Positions 12,348 through 25,399 of a DNA stretch of 64,000 bases are shown piece after piece (position 1 is the first letter of the stretch; each line of letters starts with the position of its first letter). Source of the stretch: Phascolomyces articulosus (taxonomy: Eukaryota; Mucoromycota; Mucoromycetes; Mucorales; Lichtheimiaceae); NCBI GenBank assembly GCA_025677815.1, contig JAIXMP010000021.1, positions 1-64,000 of the forward strand, read 5' to 3'. A program made the position numbers and the translations under genes. The notes under the pieces were generated by a model. That model was not told where the DNA came from and searched no databases. It worked only from the letters and a program-made list of their open reading frames with translations.

Positions 12348-14930
12348 TCAATAAAAGTAGTCAAGCTGTACGAAAGAAAGTGAATGAAAGGGAGTTATTT
12401 CATGTAATATGTAAAAGATATATTTTATATTAGCAATCACTAGGGCATTTATATATGATTTTTTTATAGCAGGGGACTCATTGCCTTATCATTGGTACTA
12501 TATATAAAGCCAATCACATTAGTGACCAATTGATCATACAACCCACGTTATAAACTGAGAAAGAAAAAAGACCCATAGATATAAAGTGGTAAATAATTTT
12601 AAAACTGGAATACATTTGAGATTGACACCATGAACATTAACCATAACAACTAAAATGGAACATTGCCACGACAATTTGGTTGTCAATTGTAGAAATAAAT
12701 ATATAATTCAACTGTTGTTCGGTTACAAGAGTAGCTAATAGTTTAAATAAGCTTAAAAATCGTCTGACTAGGCTATCTAGGCTTTCACCACTGACGTCCG
12801 AAATTTTTTGCCATATTTGAATGCTAGGATACACTCCAGGTTATGCAATTTAAAATAATATTTAGTTAGCCAATCAATTAAAAGATTGGAGGTTGTTGTT
12901 CAGTGCATCTCTTTTTGCGTACCAGGAATCCTCGACCCGTTTTTAGAACGGAAATGTTTCTTGAACAACAATAGTGGATGCAAATCATAGTATTCTCACA
13001 AGTGACATGGGCCATTCCTAATCATATATACTTTCCACATAATACGATTACTCATGTACCTAATGAAAAGCAAATAGAAAAAATAATATCATATAAGACT
13101 GTTGCAAAGTAATAACAGTAAGAGTGAAAAACAAATGTTTTAAAACCATCAACTTACACAAAACAGAGAAAAAGAAGTGAAATCACGCAAAAAGCAATAG
13201 AGCACTTCATTCCATGACTAAGCTAAAGAGCAGGCCAATATTATGGGCAAAAGATGGCACACGCGAGATTGTACACTATTCAACAAAACCCATATTGGAT
13301 GAGTAGCCATCGATACGTGATGGTTGAACCCAACGCGAGAAAGTAACTGGGCGATGATATCATGCACAAAGACAAGATATGCAGATGAATTGTTGTAAAA
13401 ACAGAATAAGGAAAGAAGATAAACAAAAGCAAGAATCGACGCTTCAGTTTCAATGCATCAGTCAAAAAAAAGAGCATCCCAAGAAGACTAATAAAAATAA
13501 AAAATAAAAAACAATTGCAATACATCTTATAGATTCCTCATCCATTTATCCATTCACATCCCAAATAGAGTATGACTGGTCCTTACTAGATTTATATTTC
13601 CTTTTCTACTATTAACAAGATAATTTAATGAAGCGTATCAAACAAGTTCCCTTTCTGAATCTCTCACTTGTTCAACCAAATAAAAACAATAATAAACGTA
13701 CCTTTATTGATCTGCACCTGGGTCAAAGAAAAAAAAACCTATCAATCGAAACTAATAGGAAAAAAGAGACCAGGTGCGTCTACTATTCCCAAATAAATGA
13801 AAATAGTACAACGACATCCGCAAGCGTAACATATAAGGAAAAAAACCCCAGTGGGAAATATGACCCTTATACAATGAATCGGCCTACCGATAATCCTTGA
13901 ACACCATCAAATATTTACAGAGAGATATTCACAAGATACATTTACAATTATTTATTCTATTCTACTTTTTATCCTTAGTCCATCACACCAATAAAATATA
14001 TATATATATTTATATATATAAAACGAAACAAAGAGAGAATGATCCAACATAGCATATTGATCAGTTTATGACTGTTTTGGATGCTGAACTTTTATGGTCA
14101 AAAGTTATCGATGGTAAAAAAAGAAACATCCCAAAGACTAATTACTTCCTATGGATACAAAAAACGAGTAGCAGAGTTTGTAATTTTCTGGAGTTGATGA
14201 GTATCATAGTGATGACTATAATCCGGATGAAGATGAATATGATAAAGATAATATTGCTGGTATCTTACAAGAAATTGAGAATAGTAGATCTGTTTCCAGT
14301 TTCTTCGAAAGTGATGATGGAAGAGATATGGGTGCTGACATTCTTTAGCACCATATATGTCATTTCTCTGCGATTTTAGTATTTAGCATTATATATTTAT
14401 TTCTGCTTCTTGTATATGTGTTTATGTGTGCTTTATGCTATTCTTTTTAATTAGGCTATTCCCTCTTCATTTTATATACTGTTTTTTTTACTATGCCATT
14501 TTTACTTGTATAATTTTTATTAGTTTATAAAAGTATTTGCTCATTATTAAGTGAGAGTATGAAGGAAAAATAGTACGCAACATTAAAGCGTATCATACAA
14601 GTAAAATTCTACGGTGCACCACAGAGAATTATAAACCTGATACCACAGGGTCCTAATTATGTTCGGTCATTTAAATATGGCAATAAATTCAGAGAGTCAC
14701 AAGCTACCGACATTTGCTACACTTGATGCCGATCGTTTTTTTTTACACTGCTTTTTTCTTTATTTCTTTTTTATACGCGAGCTTTTTTATTCATCGATCC
14801 GGCATAATAAACTAAAGTAATAATTTATTTATTTATACATTATTTTCTTATTATCATAAGCATATTCAATTAACATCATTGTTTTTTCATACATATATAC
14901 TTTTTTTATATCTTGAACTCTTATAAAGTA
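12348..14930. other. 2.6-kb spacer with weak ORFs
   Basis: Between divergent PH-domain and PP2C genes. The stretch 12880-13560 is less AT-biased than its surroundings but shows no recognisable protein. A plus-strand frame at 13628-13900 (90 codons, Lys/Asn/Thr-rich) is unconvincing. An acidic reading frame near 14205-14349 is listed separately. A TA run lies near 13999-14018. No RNA gene recognised. Confidence 0.5.
14068..14349 (+). pseudogene. possible coding relic with acidic C-terminus
   Basis: Two overlapping plus-strand frames look like one broken reading frame. The first starts at 14068 (MTVLDAELLWSKVIDGKKR). A different frame from about 14195 reads EYHSDDYNPDEDEYDKDNIA, then GILQEIENSRSVSSFF, and ends ESDDGRDMGADIL followed by TAG at 14349. 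The acidic tail has the composition of real coding sequence, but it is separated from the first segment by a frame change with an intervening stop and no clear splice pair. It may be the decayed 3' end of a gene or an exon whose partner I cannot place. Family unknown. Confidence 0.3.
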
Positions 14931-16728
14931 ATGGGTCAAACACTTTCTGAACCAATTACGGACAAACACTCGAGCAAAGATAATGACGAGAGATTTGCTT
15001 ATGGTGCATCTGCCATGCAAGGCTGGCGACTGAGTATCCTTTTTTTTTTAAAAAAAAACAGAAAAAAAACCCTATGAATAGAATATATATTCTGTAGGTT
15101 AAGAAACCATACAATAAGGAAGAGAGGTTGAAGAAAAAATCTTTATTATTATTCAAATTGGGTATTTTGAGGAGAGATAATTAGTATCAATGCCTTAATT
15201 ATTACACACACACAACACGCTATCCAAATTATTGGTTTGGTATACTCTATCTTTCTTTTTTTTTAAATAGCTATGGAAGATGCTCATACAACCTTGTTAA
15301 AACTCGAAGATACCGACGCGAGCTTTTTCGGAGTCTATGATGGCCATGGAGGTAAATTATTTAAAAAAACATTTATGCAAAAAAAAATATATACTAATTT
15401 TTTTTACAATATAATATGATAAAGGTGCTACCATTGCTCAATATACGGGTCAAATGTTGCATAAAAAAATCCGTGAAAGTTCTCATTTTGATAAGAAAGA
15501 ATATCATGAAGCTTTGAAAGATGGCTTTTTATCCATTGATAAAGAATTAAGTGAAGGTAGGAAATTGTATAAACCTTGGATCAAAAACAAAAGAAAAACT
15601 ATAGTGATTCTTTTTTTAAAAAATAAAATAGATGGCAACTTTGCATATGATCCTTCTGGATGTACAGCAGTGACAGCACTTATTACACCGGATGGTAGAA
15701 TTTTTGTGGTAATGTTCAAGAATGAGGAGAAAATGTGTATGAAAAGACAGGAGCCAAAATTATAGATATCATCTCGTTCTTATCAATAAAATGTATAGGC
15801 AAATGCAGGAGATTCTCGATCAGTTATTAGTGTGAAAGGCAAAAGCAAAGCCCTGTCGTTTGATCATAAACCCGTTGATCGAGCTGAATCACAGCGTATT
15901 ATTGCAGCAGGGGGTTTTGTCGAATTTGGACGTGTTAATGGTATATAAAATCTTATTTGGCAGGATAGTGTATTTAATTGAGATTAAAGAATTACTAACT
16001 AAACTTTTTGAATAATAATAATAAAAAATAGGTAACCTTGCCCTTTCTCGTGCTATTGGTGATTTCGAATTTAAGCAAAGTACTCAATTACCTGCTGAAG
16101 AACAAATTGTTACTTGTAAATATATTTACATGCTTTTTTTGTGTTTATTACATATCATTCAATTTCACTAATCGATTATACGTTATATTATAAAGGTGAT
16201 CCTGATATTATCGAACATACAATAACCGATCAAGATGAATTCCTTATCTTGGCTTGTGATGGTATGGTTTTTCTTACAGAAAAGAATTTGTTCAAGATTG
16301 AAAACTCATGATTTGGCATTGATAATGAAAAAATAGGTATTTGGGATTGTATGACAAATCAACAGGCTGTCGACTTTGTAAGGGAAGCCATTGCAACAAA
16401 GACTCCATTGGATGAAATTTGTGAAATGATGATGGATCATTGTTTGGCGCCCGATAGTGAAGTAGGCGGTCTTGGGTGTGATAACATGTCACTTATCATT
16501 GTTGGTATATTGAACGGTAAATCAGTGGATGAATGGTATGATTCGGTCGCAGAACGTGTGAATTCAGAAACGCCGAAGAAAGATGCTCTTGGAAACGATA
16601 TCACGTCTGATGAAGAATCTGAAGAAGAATCTACCAAAGAAAAAGAAGTGATTGAAAAAACACCTGTAAAATACACTTCCAAGGATGAAACACCAGCTGT
16701 TACCAAAGACGTAAAGGAAAATCCATAA
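14931..16728 (+). CDS. PTC2: PP2C-type protein phosphatase (Ptc2/Ptc3-like)
   Basis: A Mg/Mn-dependent Ser/Thr phosphatase. In yeast, Ptc2/Ptc3 counteract Hog1 MAP kinase and checkpoint kinases. Eight exons: 14931-15033, 15271-15351, 15425-15556, 15632-15708, 15799-15940, 16032-16115, 16196-16261, 16337-16728; 358 residues. The N-terminus [15 protein letters not shown] has Gly2 in a myristoylation-like context, as in yeast Ptc2/3. Metal-binding motifs appear in order: [22 protein letters not shown] (Asp and Gly ligands), [28 protein letters not shown] and GCDNMS. The tail (about 295-358) is acidic and Lys/Glu-rich ([14 protein letters not shown]) and likely regulatory. Most catalytic motifs are split by introns, so single frames show only fragments. 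Confidence 0.95.
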
Positions 16729-17032
16729 AAACTAATGTGTATAAAAAAAGATTCAAAAAAGACAAATCCTTCTCCTTTCTCTTATCACACAAAGAAACAC
16801 ATATAATATAACGTTTTAAATACAACAAAAAAAATGCATGAAACAATACCGCACTCAAAAAACCAACCTTTCTTTCTCTCCCCCTTTTCCCTTTTACACA
16901 CACATACCGCGTAACTAACATACTTATCTAAACACACTCGCGCTGTTTTTCTTTTTCTACCCTATTACGCATCAGAATGACATTTTGTAAATGATAGTCT
17001 CCTTTGTAATAGATTGATGATTTTATTGTTTT
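16729..17032. other. convergent 3' intergenic region
   Basis: 304 bp between the 3' ends of the PP2C gene and TAD2. A CT-rich stretch lies at 16865-16895. Nothing else seen. Confidence 0.5.
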
Positions 17033-17873
17033 TTAATTTTCGGGTATATCGGTTTTTAATATACGTGCAGCTTTCTTTTTGGGCGCTGGCGCTATTGAGC
17101 GAGGGAAAATAAGAAGATAGACAGAAACAGATTAGTTATTTTCATATATGAAATATTCATTTCTGATTCAAATTACCATGATCATTTTCTCGAACATAAA
17201 ATCTTCGTAATAATAAAATGGCTTCATTACGAAAATACCCTCCTTCAGACGGATAAGACTTTGATTCTGATGTTTCTAGACGAGGACTATAGATGATAGA
17301 CACCATGAGAAATTTAAAATGCATAACCTTATCAACCAATATTTCCTCCCTTAATAACAAGAAGATAATAACAAACATACTCTGAATGAATATCAAATAC
17401 AGATCCATTACCACCAAACTTATCGTTGCCACAACCAAAATAAACATGACGAATGCCAATTTGACGTAATGCTGAAGCACACATGACACAAGGTTCAACT
17501 GTAACATAGAGATCCGTATTTAGAAAAATTGATGTATCATTTTCTTTTAAAATGTCGTCAATTGCTTCTATTTCTGCGTGCCGTGTTGCCTATAAAACAA
17601 ATATTTATAATGTACAAACCGTTTTTTATCAATATTTCCAGCTTGTTTATTAATAAAGTTTATTGTTGTTTTTATTTTTTGGTAATTCCATGTCATGCCA
17701 AATTCTTGGATTTCGTTTACATTAAAAGTTTCATTCGGTCGATTTCGTCCTCGTGCAATAATTGTCTCATTGTCTTTTACAAAAACACAACCAACAGGCA
17801 CTTCAAGATTATCATATGCTTCTTGAGCAACTTCAAGTGCTGCTTTCATAAATTGTTCATGGTATACTGACAT
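17033..17873 (-). CDS. TAD2: tRNA(adenine-34) deaminase catalytic subunit
   Basis: Converts A34 to inosine in the wobble position of several tRNAs as a heterodimer with Tad3. Four exons (17873-17721, 17589-17381, 17286-17177, 17091-17033) give 176 residues, close to ADAT2 length. The zinc and catalytic residues are intact: ATRHAEIEAI (His ligand and the proton-shuttle Glu), created across intron 1, and VTVEPCVMCASAL (PCxxC). The ADAT2-type YFGCGNDKFGGNGSVFDIH follows. The C-terminus APKKKAARILKTDIPEN is basic, consistent with tRNA binding. Met 17873 (MSVYHEQFMKAALE) fits the family; an upstream in-frame Met at 17894 would add seven residues. Confidence 0.95.
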
Positions 17874-18046
17874 TATATGTAAAATAAAAGGCAAGAAACA
17901 TTTGCATTATTCTACAACATTGACGACTTTAAAAACCCAGCCACCAAAATAAATAAGGAATAGAACGGATAAATTGTTATACACATAATAGTTGGAGAAT
18001 TTTTAATATCAAAGTAATAGTAATATATCACAAAAAGGAGGGACTA

Positions 18047-19081
18047 TTATTCATTGGATGCTGGTGATTTTTCATGAGGTTTATGTAATGGTAATAATAT
18101 AGATGGTGATGGGAGATCACGATCAACAGTAACTTGATGTGGGCAAAGTCGTTCAGGATTAGGATCATTATTCTTCTTGCTTGACGTAGTGGGTATAGTA
18201 GTAATGGTAGTGTTGGATAGAGTTGTGCTAGTATGAGCAGATTCAGGGGGAGACAGGGGTGTTGACGCATCGTGATTCGCGACAACGACACCACTACCAC
18301 CACCTTTATCGATAAGATGTTTTTGACTATTTTTACTTTCCGTTTCATTTTCTTTATCACTAAATGCAAATATCCATCCTGGTGAAAAAACAATGGAAGG
18401 TTGTCGTTCTTTACTTTTCCTGCTTGTCCCTCGTTGTGCTGGGGAATTGTTGTATTGTTCCTGTTGTTCTTCTGTTGGGTCACATGGTGGTAATGGTGAT
18501 GGTTTACTCATTCGATAATGAAATGCTCGATCATAGTAATCGCGCTTTTTGACTGGTTTACGCCAAGTTCCACCACTATTAGTGCTGTCTTTTTCTGTCA
18601 TTCCTCTAGTTGTTGTCGCCGTTGCTGCTGCTGCTGCTGGTGGTGGTACTGTTATACCCTGTTCCATATCATTGATTGTTGTTACTTCACCTTTATGAAT
18701 ATTCGATTTTTGGGATTTAAATTGTGATAGAAATGAAGTCCAACCATTAATTGTTTGGGTGCGTTGTTCATCATTCATTCGTTTTCGTACACGAGCACAA
18801 TGAAGTATAAAACACGTTATAATAACAAGAATGACAACCAAAGCAACGGTCAACGGTCCAATGGTTGATGTTGGTACAGAATTATCGCTCGATGGTGCTG
18901 CAGGAAGCGTATTATTACTATCATTAGCAGTACCCGCCGATGCTGGTGTTGCATGGTGTTTGCCAGAACTACCTGTAGGTGATGAAGCTGTTGTTGCTGT
19001 ATGGTGTCCACCTTCATCTTCATCAGGTTCATTCTCATCAGGTTCATTCTCATCGGGCTCGTTCTCTGGGCGTAGACTCAT
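18047..19081 (-). CDS. single-pass membrane protein with acidic NEPDE repeats, unknown
   Basis: Intronless, 344 residues from Met 19081. The N-terminus holds three tandem NEPDE units (residues 7-21), then a Ser/Thr/Ala/His-rich segment to about 72, one hydrophobic segment (LTVALVVILVIITCFILHCA, about 77-96) and a stop-transfer RVRKR. A roughly 245-residue polar tail follows, with a Pro/Ala stretch, RDYYDRAFHYRMSKPSP, and SIVFSPGWIFAFSDKE. This is the layout of fungal wall-stress or mucin-like sensors, but no family is recognised. An in-frame ATG at 19213 would extend it to 388 residues with a very hydrophobic leader that could act as a signal peptide; that leader comes from a CT-rich tract and may instead be 5' UTR. 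Topology depends on which start is used. Confidence 0.7.
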   Translation of the reverse strand: MSLRPENEPDENEPDENEPDEDEGGHHTATTASSPTGSSGKHHATPASAGTANDSNNTLPAAPSSDNSVPTSTIGPLTVALVVILVIITCFILHCARVRKRMNDEQRTQTINGWTSFLSQFKSQKSNIHKGEVTTINDMEQGITVPPPAAAAATATTTRGMTEKDSTNSGGTWRKPVKKRDYYDRAFHYRMSKPSPLPPCDPTEEQQEQYNNSPAQRGTSRKSKERQPSIVFSPGWIFAFSDKENETESKNSQKHLIDKGGGSGVVVANHDASTPLSPPESAHTSTTLSNTTITTIPTTSSKKNNDPNPERLCPHQVTVDRDLPSPSILLPLHKPHEKSPASNE

Positions 19082-19213
19082 ATATAAAACCAAAAAAAAA
19101 AGTAAACAGGAAGAATAGAGAGAAAAAAAAAGAAAAAAAGAAAAAAGAATGAGAAGAAGAAAATATAAAAGTATCTGCGCGCCCTGATCAAGTTCTCCAC
19201 ACATAGACCACAT

Positions 19214-20737
19214 CGTACAGCCACTCCTATCTTTTACAATTGTGCTATATTCAGTTTTATATGTTTATATCGTTTTTAAGCATTCATTTTCATATAAAAA
19301 TGCGTTACCTCCTGAATATTACCCTGTGTTACAAATAAATAATGCGGATTCTGCATAATAGCAACACAAATACTATGTGGCGTTGTTGGTATCACTATCA
19401 GGCCATTATTTAATACAATATTGTCAATAATAAAATAGTATTGGTACCAATTCCTTTTGATTTTGAAACATCATCTTTGTCTTAAAATATACTATCAATG
19501 CTGAAAGAACGACAAGAGGAATTATAGTAAATGTATACTCTATCTTTTTAGGTTAATCAACGTATGTTTTATAACTTCTGGTGACTCTAATTTTAGAAAA
19601 TTGTTTATAAACTTTATTTTATATATACTAAGTTTTCTGCATGATACTCATTTTATGCTTCCTTGGGATTATTTCCATACATAAAATAGCACGTCTGGAC
19701 AAAGGTTTTATTGTAAGTCTATATAAAAATGTGATTTATTCCCGGTTTCTGATTCGTAATATTTATAATCTTGCTTTTAACCTGTATCGTCATTTATATG
19801 TATGTACAATTTTGTTTTTGTTGTAAAATCATCTACGTTATTTTTCTTTCTGCTTTTATTCAAAAACAATGCACAAAATACCTATCCCTTGGTAATTTTT
19901 ATTATTATTTGCCTTTTAACAATTTATTAATATCAATAAAAACAAAAACAAGAGTATAGTGTATTACAACAATAAGACAAGAATAATTATATATCTCTTT
20001 TTTTGTTATATATGATAAATGAGAAGTATAATATAAAATAAAGTTGCTATCGGTAAGGCAGTTTAACGACACACTTGAGAAAAAAAGTATATACAAAGTA
20101 GGTTTATAATATCTAGCTATCATGTTATCTTGATTATTTAGACCGAAAAAGATCATCAGCAAAAAGTAGGGTGTTGATCTGTGGCTGTTGTATGGTTGCC
20201 ACGTTTTTCAGAATATTATATATATTAAATCCTATTAATAGCAATATTTCTACATATATAACACAGTTACAGTTAATAAGAAGATAAGATTATTCTATCA
20301 TGTGTCGTTGTCTCGTCGTTGTTTCAATAGACTAATCAATAATAATAAAAAAGTAGAGTAACCGCTCACTATTTATCAATAAAGAATCCAGCAATATTTT
20401 TTTTTATCTACATGAACCTATAAAATCTATGCCATCATTGAATCAGATAATAATTTATTGAATGAAGTACGTACATGCTCTAGAAGGAAGAGAAAGGAGA
20501 AAGACTTTATGAAGTTTCGTCATGAATTCATGCGATTTTTGCTTATGGTGTAATAGAAATTGATTTTCAGTGACGTAAATCGTGACTACCAAGTTAGAAT
20601 TGGGCTGGCTGGTAGTTACATAGAAGAAACATAGCAAACTCGAATTATTGTACAGTGCGGAAAGAAAAAAAAGGCTTGACTTGGTCGATATATCCTTAAT
20701 TCTTCATTAACTCTCCCTACTCTTTTTCGATAACACC
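19214..20737. other. 1.5-kb divergent intergenic region
   Basis: AT-rich DNA between the membrane-protein gene and NDUFA12. Only short low-complexity frames; no RNA gene or repeat recognised. A CT-rich leader directly precedes the NDUFA12 start (20708-20728). Confidence 0.55.
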
Positions 20738-21360
20738 ATGTCGACCATTGGCCGTACTCTTAAGAACGTCATGAAGGCTGGCCCTGCCAACTCTTTGAAA
20801 CAAATGAACTACATTGGTGATACCAAGTGGGGTCCTCTCATTGGTGTTGACCGTAACGGCAACAAGTACTTTGAAAACAACGACGAAATCTCAGGTTAGC
20901 AAAAAAGAAAAAAATAACAGCAACAGCAATCGCCACACGATGATTCTATAGACGACTTTCCATTATTATAATTATTATTCATGCAACTAATTGACGCGCT
21001 ACGAATTTTGGATGATAAACCCTCCAACAAATATTTAATAATTTAAATAGGTCGTGAACGTTGGGTTGAATTCGCCAGTACTGATCCCGAAGGTGCTGAT
21101 GTTGATCCTGCATGGTAAATAGTTAAACAATTGGATGAACTATTTTTTTATAACATTGTATTAAATAATTAAAATATAATAGGCATATGTGGTTAGCAAG
21201 AATTACTCAAGAGCCTCCTACCGAAATGGATCTTAAGCCTCAAAAGTGGTGGGGTGAACCTACTCCTAACTTCACTGGTACTCGTAAAAGCTTCAGAACT
21301 TACAGTACCACTAAACCCAAAGTTACCGCATGGGAACCTATTGTTCGCGCAAGACAATAA
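20738..21360 (+). CDS. NDUFA12: NADH:ubiquinone oxidoreductase subunit NDUFA12 (B17.2)
   Basis: Accessory subunit of mitochondrial respiratory complex I, facing the matrix. Three exons (20738-20894, 21051-21114, 21183-21360) give 132 residues, near the family norm. Diagnostic stretches are GDTKWGPLIGVDRNGNKYFE, then GRERWVEF at the first junction, and DPAWHMWLARITQEPPTEM across the second. The C-terminus QKWWGEPTPNFTGTRKSF is the conserved tail of the B17.2 family. Imported into mitochondria; no cleavable presequence is obvious, as usual for this subunit. Its presence implies the fungus has proton-pumping complex I. Confidence 0.96.
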
Positions 21361-21699
21361 ACAAGCAACGGCAAAAAAATCCTTTAGAAGTAGTTCGTCC
21401 AATAAAGTGTTATATATTAACCACATTACAAAAAACGAATACAACAGATGATAAACACTTATATATATATATATATATAAACCAACATGATTACAATACA
21501 ACACAAGAAAAAAAAAGTGTGGAAAATGTGGATGTATTTTTTTATTTATTTTTAGTTTATTGTAAATAGGAAATGAAAGTAGGGGAAACAGAGGGTGGGT
21601 AAAGGGAAAGAAAAGAATTGCCTGTCAAGGACTACTATATTTATTAGAATATTTGACACGCGCCTATATAAGTTTTTTCATCATCAAATGATATATTTT
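21361..21699. other. convergent 3' intergenic region
   Basis: 339 bp between the NDUFA12 and YPT7 stop codons. A TA microsatellite lies at about 21460-21479. No gene seen. Confidence 0.5.
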
Positions 21700-22979
<1,280 letters not shown>

Positions 22980-24217
22980 TGTTATATATAGATAAACTTT
23001 GAAAAAGAAATAAGTAAGGGAAAAAACGAGGAGTAAAAAAAGAGGTAACGAAATGTGTGGTTTATGATTGTATTCAGTCGGTATTTGGCCAGATCATGTG
23101 GATATAAAAGTATGTGACACAAGGGTGGTGTTTCTGCAAGTTGCTTGTTAACATCAGTACAGTTTTTTATCTACCTTTATATACACATATAAAAATGACA
23201 CTTGCTAAAAAAATATTTGGCATGAATCAGTATGATATTTATATGAAAACTACTGCATATAACATTGCATTAATTAAGTTTTTTTTTCTTTTTTAATATG
23301 AGACATTATTATATATAAGTAATTTGAGGGCTTATCAGTAGAAAGCTTGATATTCTAAAAAAAAAGATAAACGTAACATCTTGAACAATGTTAAGATCCT
23401 CATTCACAATCTCGGCTTAACTTTGAGTTTTCATGATAGGACACTATTTACATAATTTTTTTTTTTTTTTTAAAAAAAAACTGGACACTGTTCACATGTG
23501 TATAATCGAACACTTCAACCTGAAAATACATACAATAGCAACCGAAGATGGCTGACAACGGGCATAAAAAAAGTTTAATAATGTCAATACGGCTGCTAAA
23601 CCAAGATACATGGTGTAAATAACCACCTTAGTTGTATTTCGATTTTATACAAAACCCCATGATAATATATATATAATTTAGTAGTTATATATATGTTCTG
23701 ATAGACCCTTTCGCTATCAATATTTATTATTATGTGATAAAAGTGAACGTCGAATCTGAATGTCGTTAGGATAAGCTTTTCTAGTCATCTTTCTTTTTTC
23801 TAAGTGTTCACTGCATTGTGAACATGACAATAAAAATATATTCATGATACTCATCAACCTTATCACCTCTGCTCTCCTTCTCCACAATATCGTTCCTTAT
23901 TTTTAATTTGAGATTCACCGTCTCAGTGTGGATCGGAAATTATCTGTATCGAGATTATATGCAAAAATCCGTCCACTCCAAGTATAGTAATAGTATAAGC
24001 TGTCATTTTTACCCTGATTAGTAATCTGCCAATCGCGTGAAGCTCTAACTAACATTGTGCTTTTCTATTTGGTACTAAGTAAAGACGAGGGAGAGGAAGA
24101 AAAATATAAAGGGACTTGTTTTCACGTCAACCATTGTTAACGTTATAAGATATAAATTCAAACCAAATTTTCTTTTGTAATTAATAATCACCCATCCTGG
24201 TTTTATCGTAAAAAATC
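22980..24217. other. 1.2-kb divergent intergenic region
   Basis: AT-rich DNA between YPT7 and the dehydrogenase pseudogene. It contains a T12 run followed by AAAAAAAAA near 23458-23480 and short alternating AT runs. No gene recognised. Confidence 0.5.
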
Positions 24218-25399
24218 ATGTCGCAGCAACAAACTGTTTTTCGAAGTTTTGGTAAAACTATCAAGGAAATAAAATCTGTACAAGAACACATTCCTAATAT
24301 TGACAAGCCTAGAGTTTTGATCAAGATTAAATCTGTGGCATTGAATTATCGTGATATTGCTGTTGCTACAGATTGTTACCCGTTCCCTGCTAATAAAGAA
24401 CATGTCCCATGCCCTGGTTCTGCTGGTGTGGTTATTAATATTGGCAGATGTTCATAATGTAATTCAAGTCGATGATAGTGTGGTTGCTCCTTTTGACCCT
24501 ACTCATTTTTATGGCGTACCAAGAGAATTAACTAATCAATATGGTGATCCTCAAGATGGTGTGTTGCTCCAATATAAAGTTGTTCCTGCCATTACTGTTA
24601 TTAGGTTACCAAAAGATACTTATTTATTCTATGCTGAAACTGTTTCCTTGGTATACACAGGTACGATTTTTACTATATATTAATGCATATTTTCGATAGA
24701 CACCTATTGATATAAATAAACAACCTATAATTATATATGTTATAATAGTTTTTTTAGAGCAATATAAAAAAAAGTTTGAAGAGAACTATCCTATATTTTA
24801 TTATTTTTATGTATAGGCGTGGCAGCACGGAATTATTTGTATGGTGGTATACCTTTTATTGCTGGTCAATCTGTTTTGCTTCTTGGTACAGGTGGCCCAT
24901 CTGTAACAGTATTGATTTTGGCCCGAGCAGCAGGAGAAAAAGCCATTATTACATCCTCATCAGATGAGAAACTTAGATATATCAAAGATAAATATGGTGT
25001 TGATCATACCATTAACTACAAGACCCATTCTGATTGGGAGAAATAAATACTTGATACCACCGATGGTGAAAGGTGTTGATTTTATCATTGAAACAAGTGG
25101 TCCTGGCACGATTGCCAAATCCATAGCTTCTATAAAACGAGGGGGTCAAGTTGCTGTTGTAGGATTCTTGGCTCAACCTTCAGAAATGCCAGATGCTACT
25201 ACATTTATCCTTGCTAAACTGTGTACAGTACGTGGTATTTGTGTTGGTTCCAAATAACTTTTTGAAGACTTGGTCCAATTTATCCATACGAAAAATTGCT
25301 TTGCCAGTGGAAAAGAAGCTTGGTTTTACTGACAATCAAGTGCATACCGCTTTAGAACATGTTCAAGGTGGAACCTATATTGGTAAAGTGGTAAAGTAG
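24218..25399 (+). pseudogene. medium-chain (zinc-type) alcohol dehydrogenase-like pseudogene
   Basis: A quinone-reductase/alcohol-dehydrogenase-type MDR gene with recognisable order but at least five breaks. N-terminal catalytic fold: PRVLIKIKSVALNYRDIAVA, CPGSAGVVINIG. A frameshift at about 24446 moves to DVHNVIQVDDSVVAPFDP. A normal intron follows (about 24660-24817). The Rossmann part GQSVLLLGTGGPSVTVLILA reads on to an in-frame TAA at 25044-25046, after HSDWEK. A frameshift near 25070 leads to GVDFIIETSGPGTIAKS and VAVVGFLAQPSEMPDA, then TAA at 25255-25257 and another frameshift near 25290 before KKLGFTDNQVHTALEHVQGG and the normal end at 25399. The intact version would be about 350 residues. 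Because all segments stay collinear and well conserved, decay looks recent; assembly error is an alternative. Substrate unknown. Confidence 0.85.

Noticed and set aside
13280..13525. Hydrophobic 81-codon minus-strand frame resembling a membrane protein
   Set aside because: Made of Phe/Leu/Ile codons from T-rich DNA, with no family motif and no conserved neighbours; such frames recur throughout the AT-rich spacers.
17157..17507. 116-codon minus-strand frame downstream of TAD2 exon 1
   Set aside because: It is the wrong frame of TAD2 exons 2-3 and their intron; splicing at 17381/17286 gives the family sequence instead.
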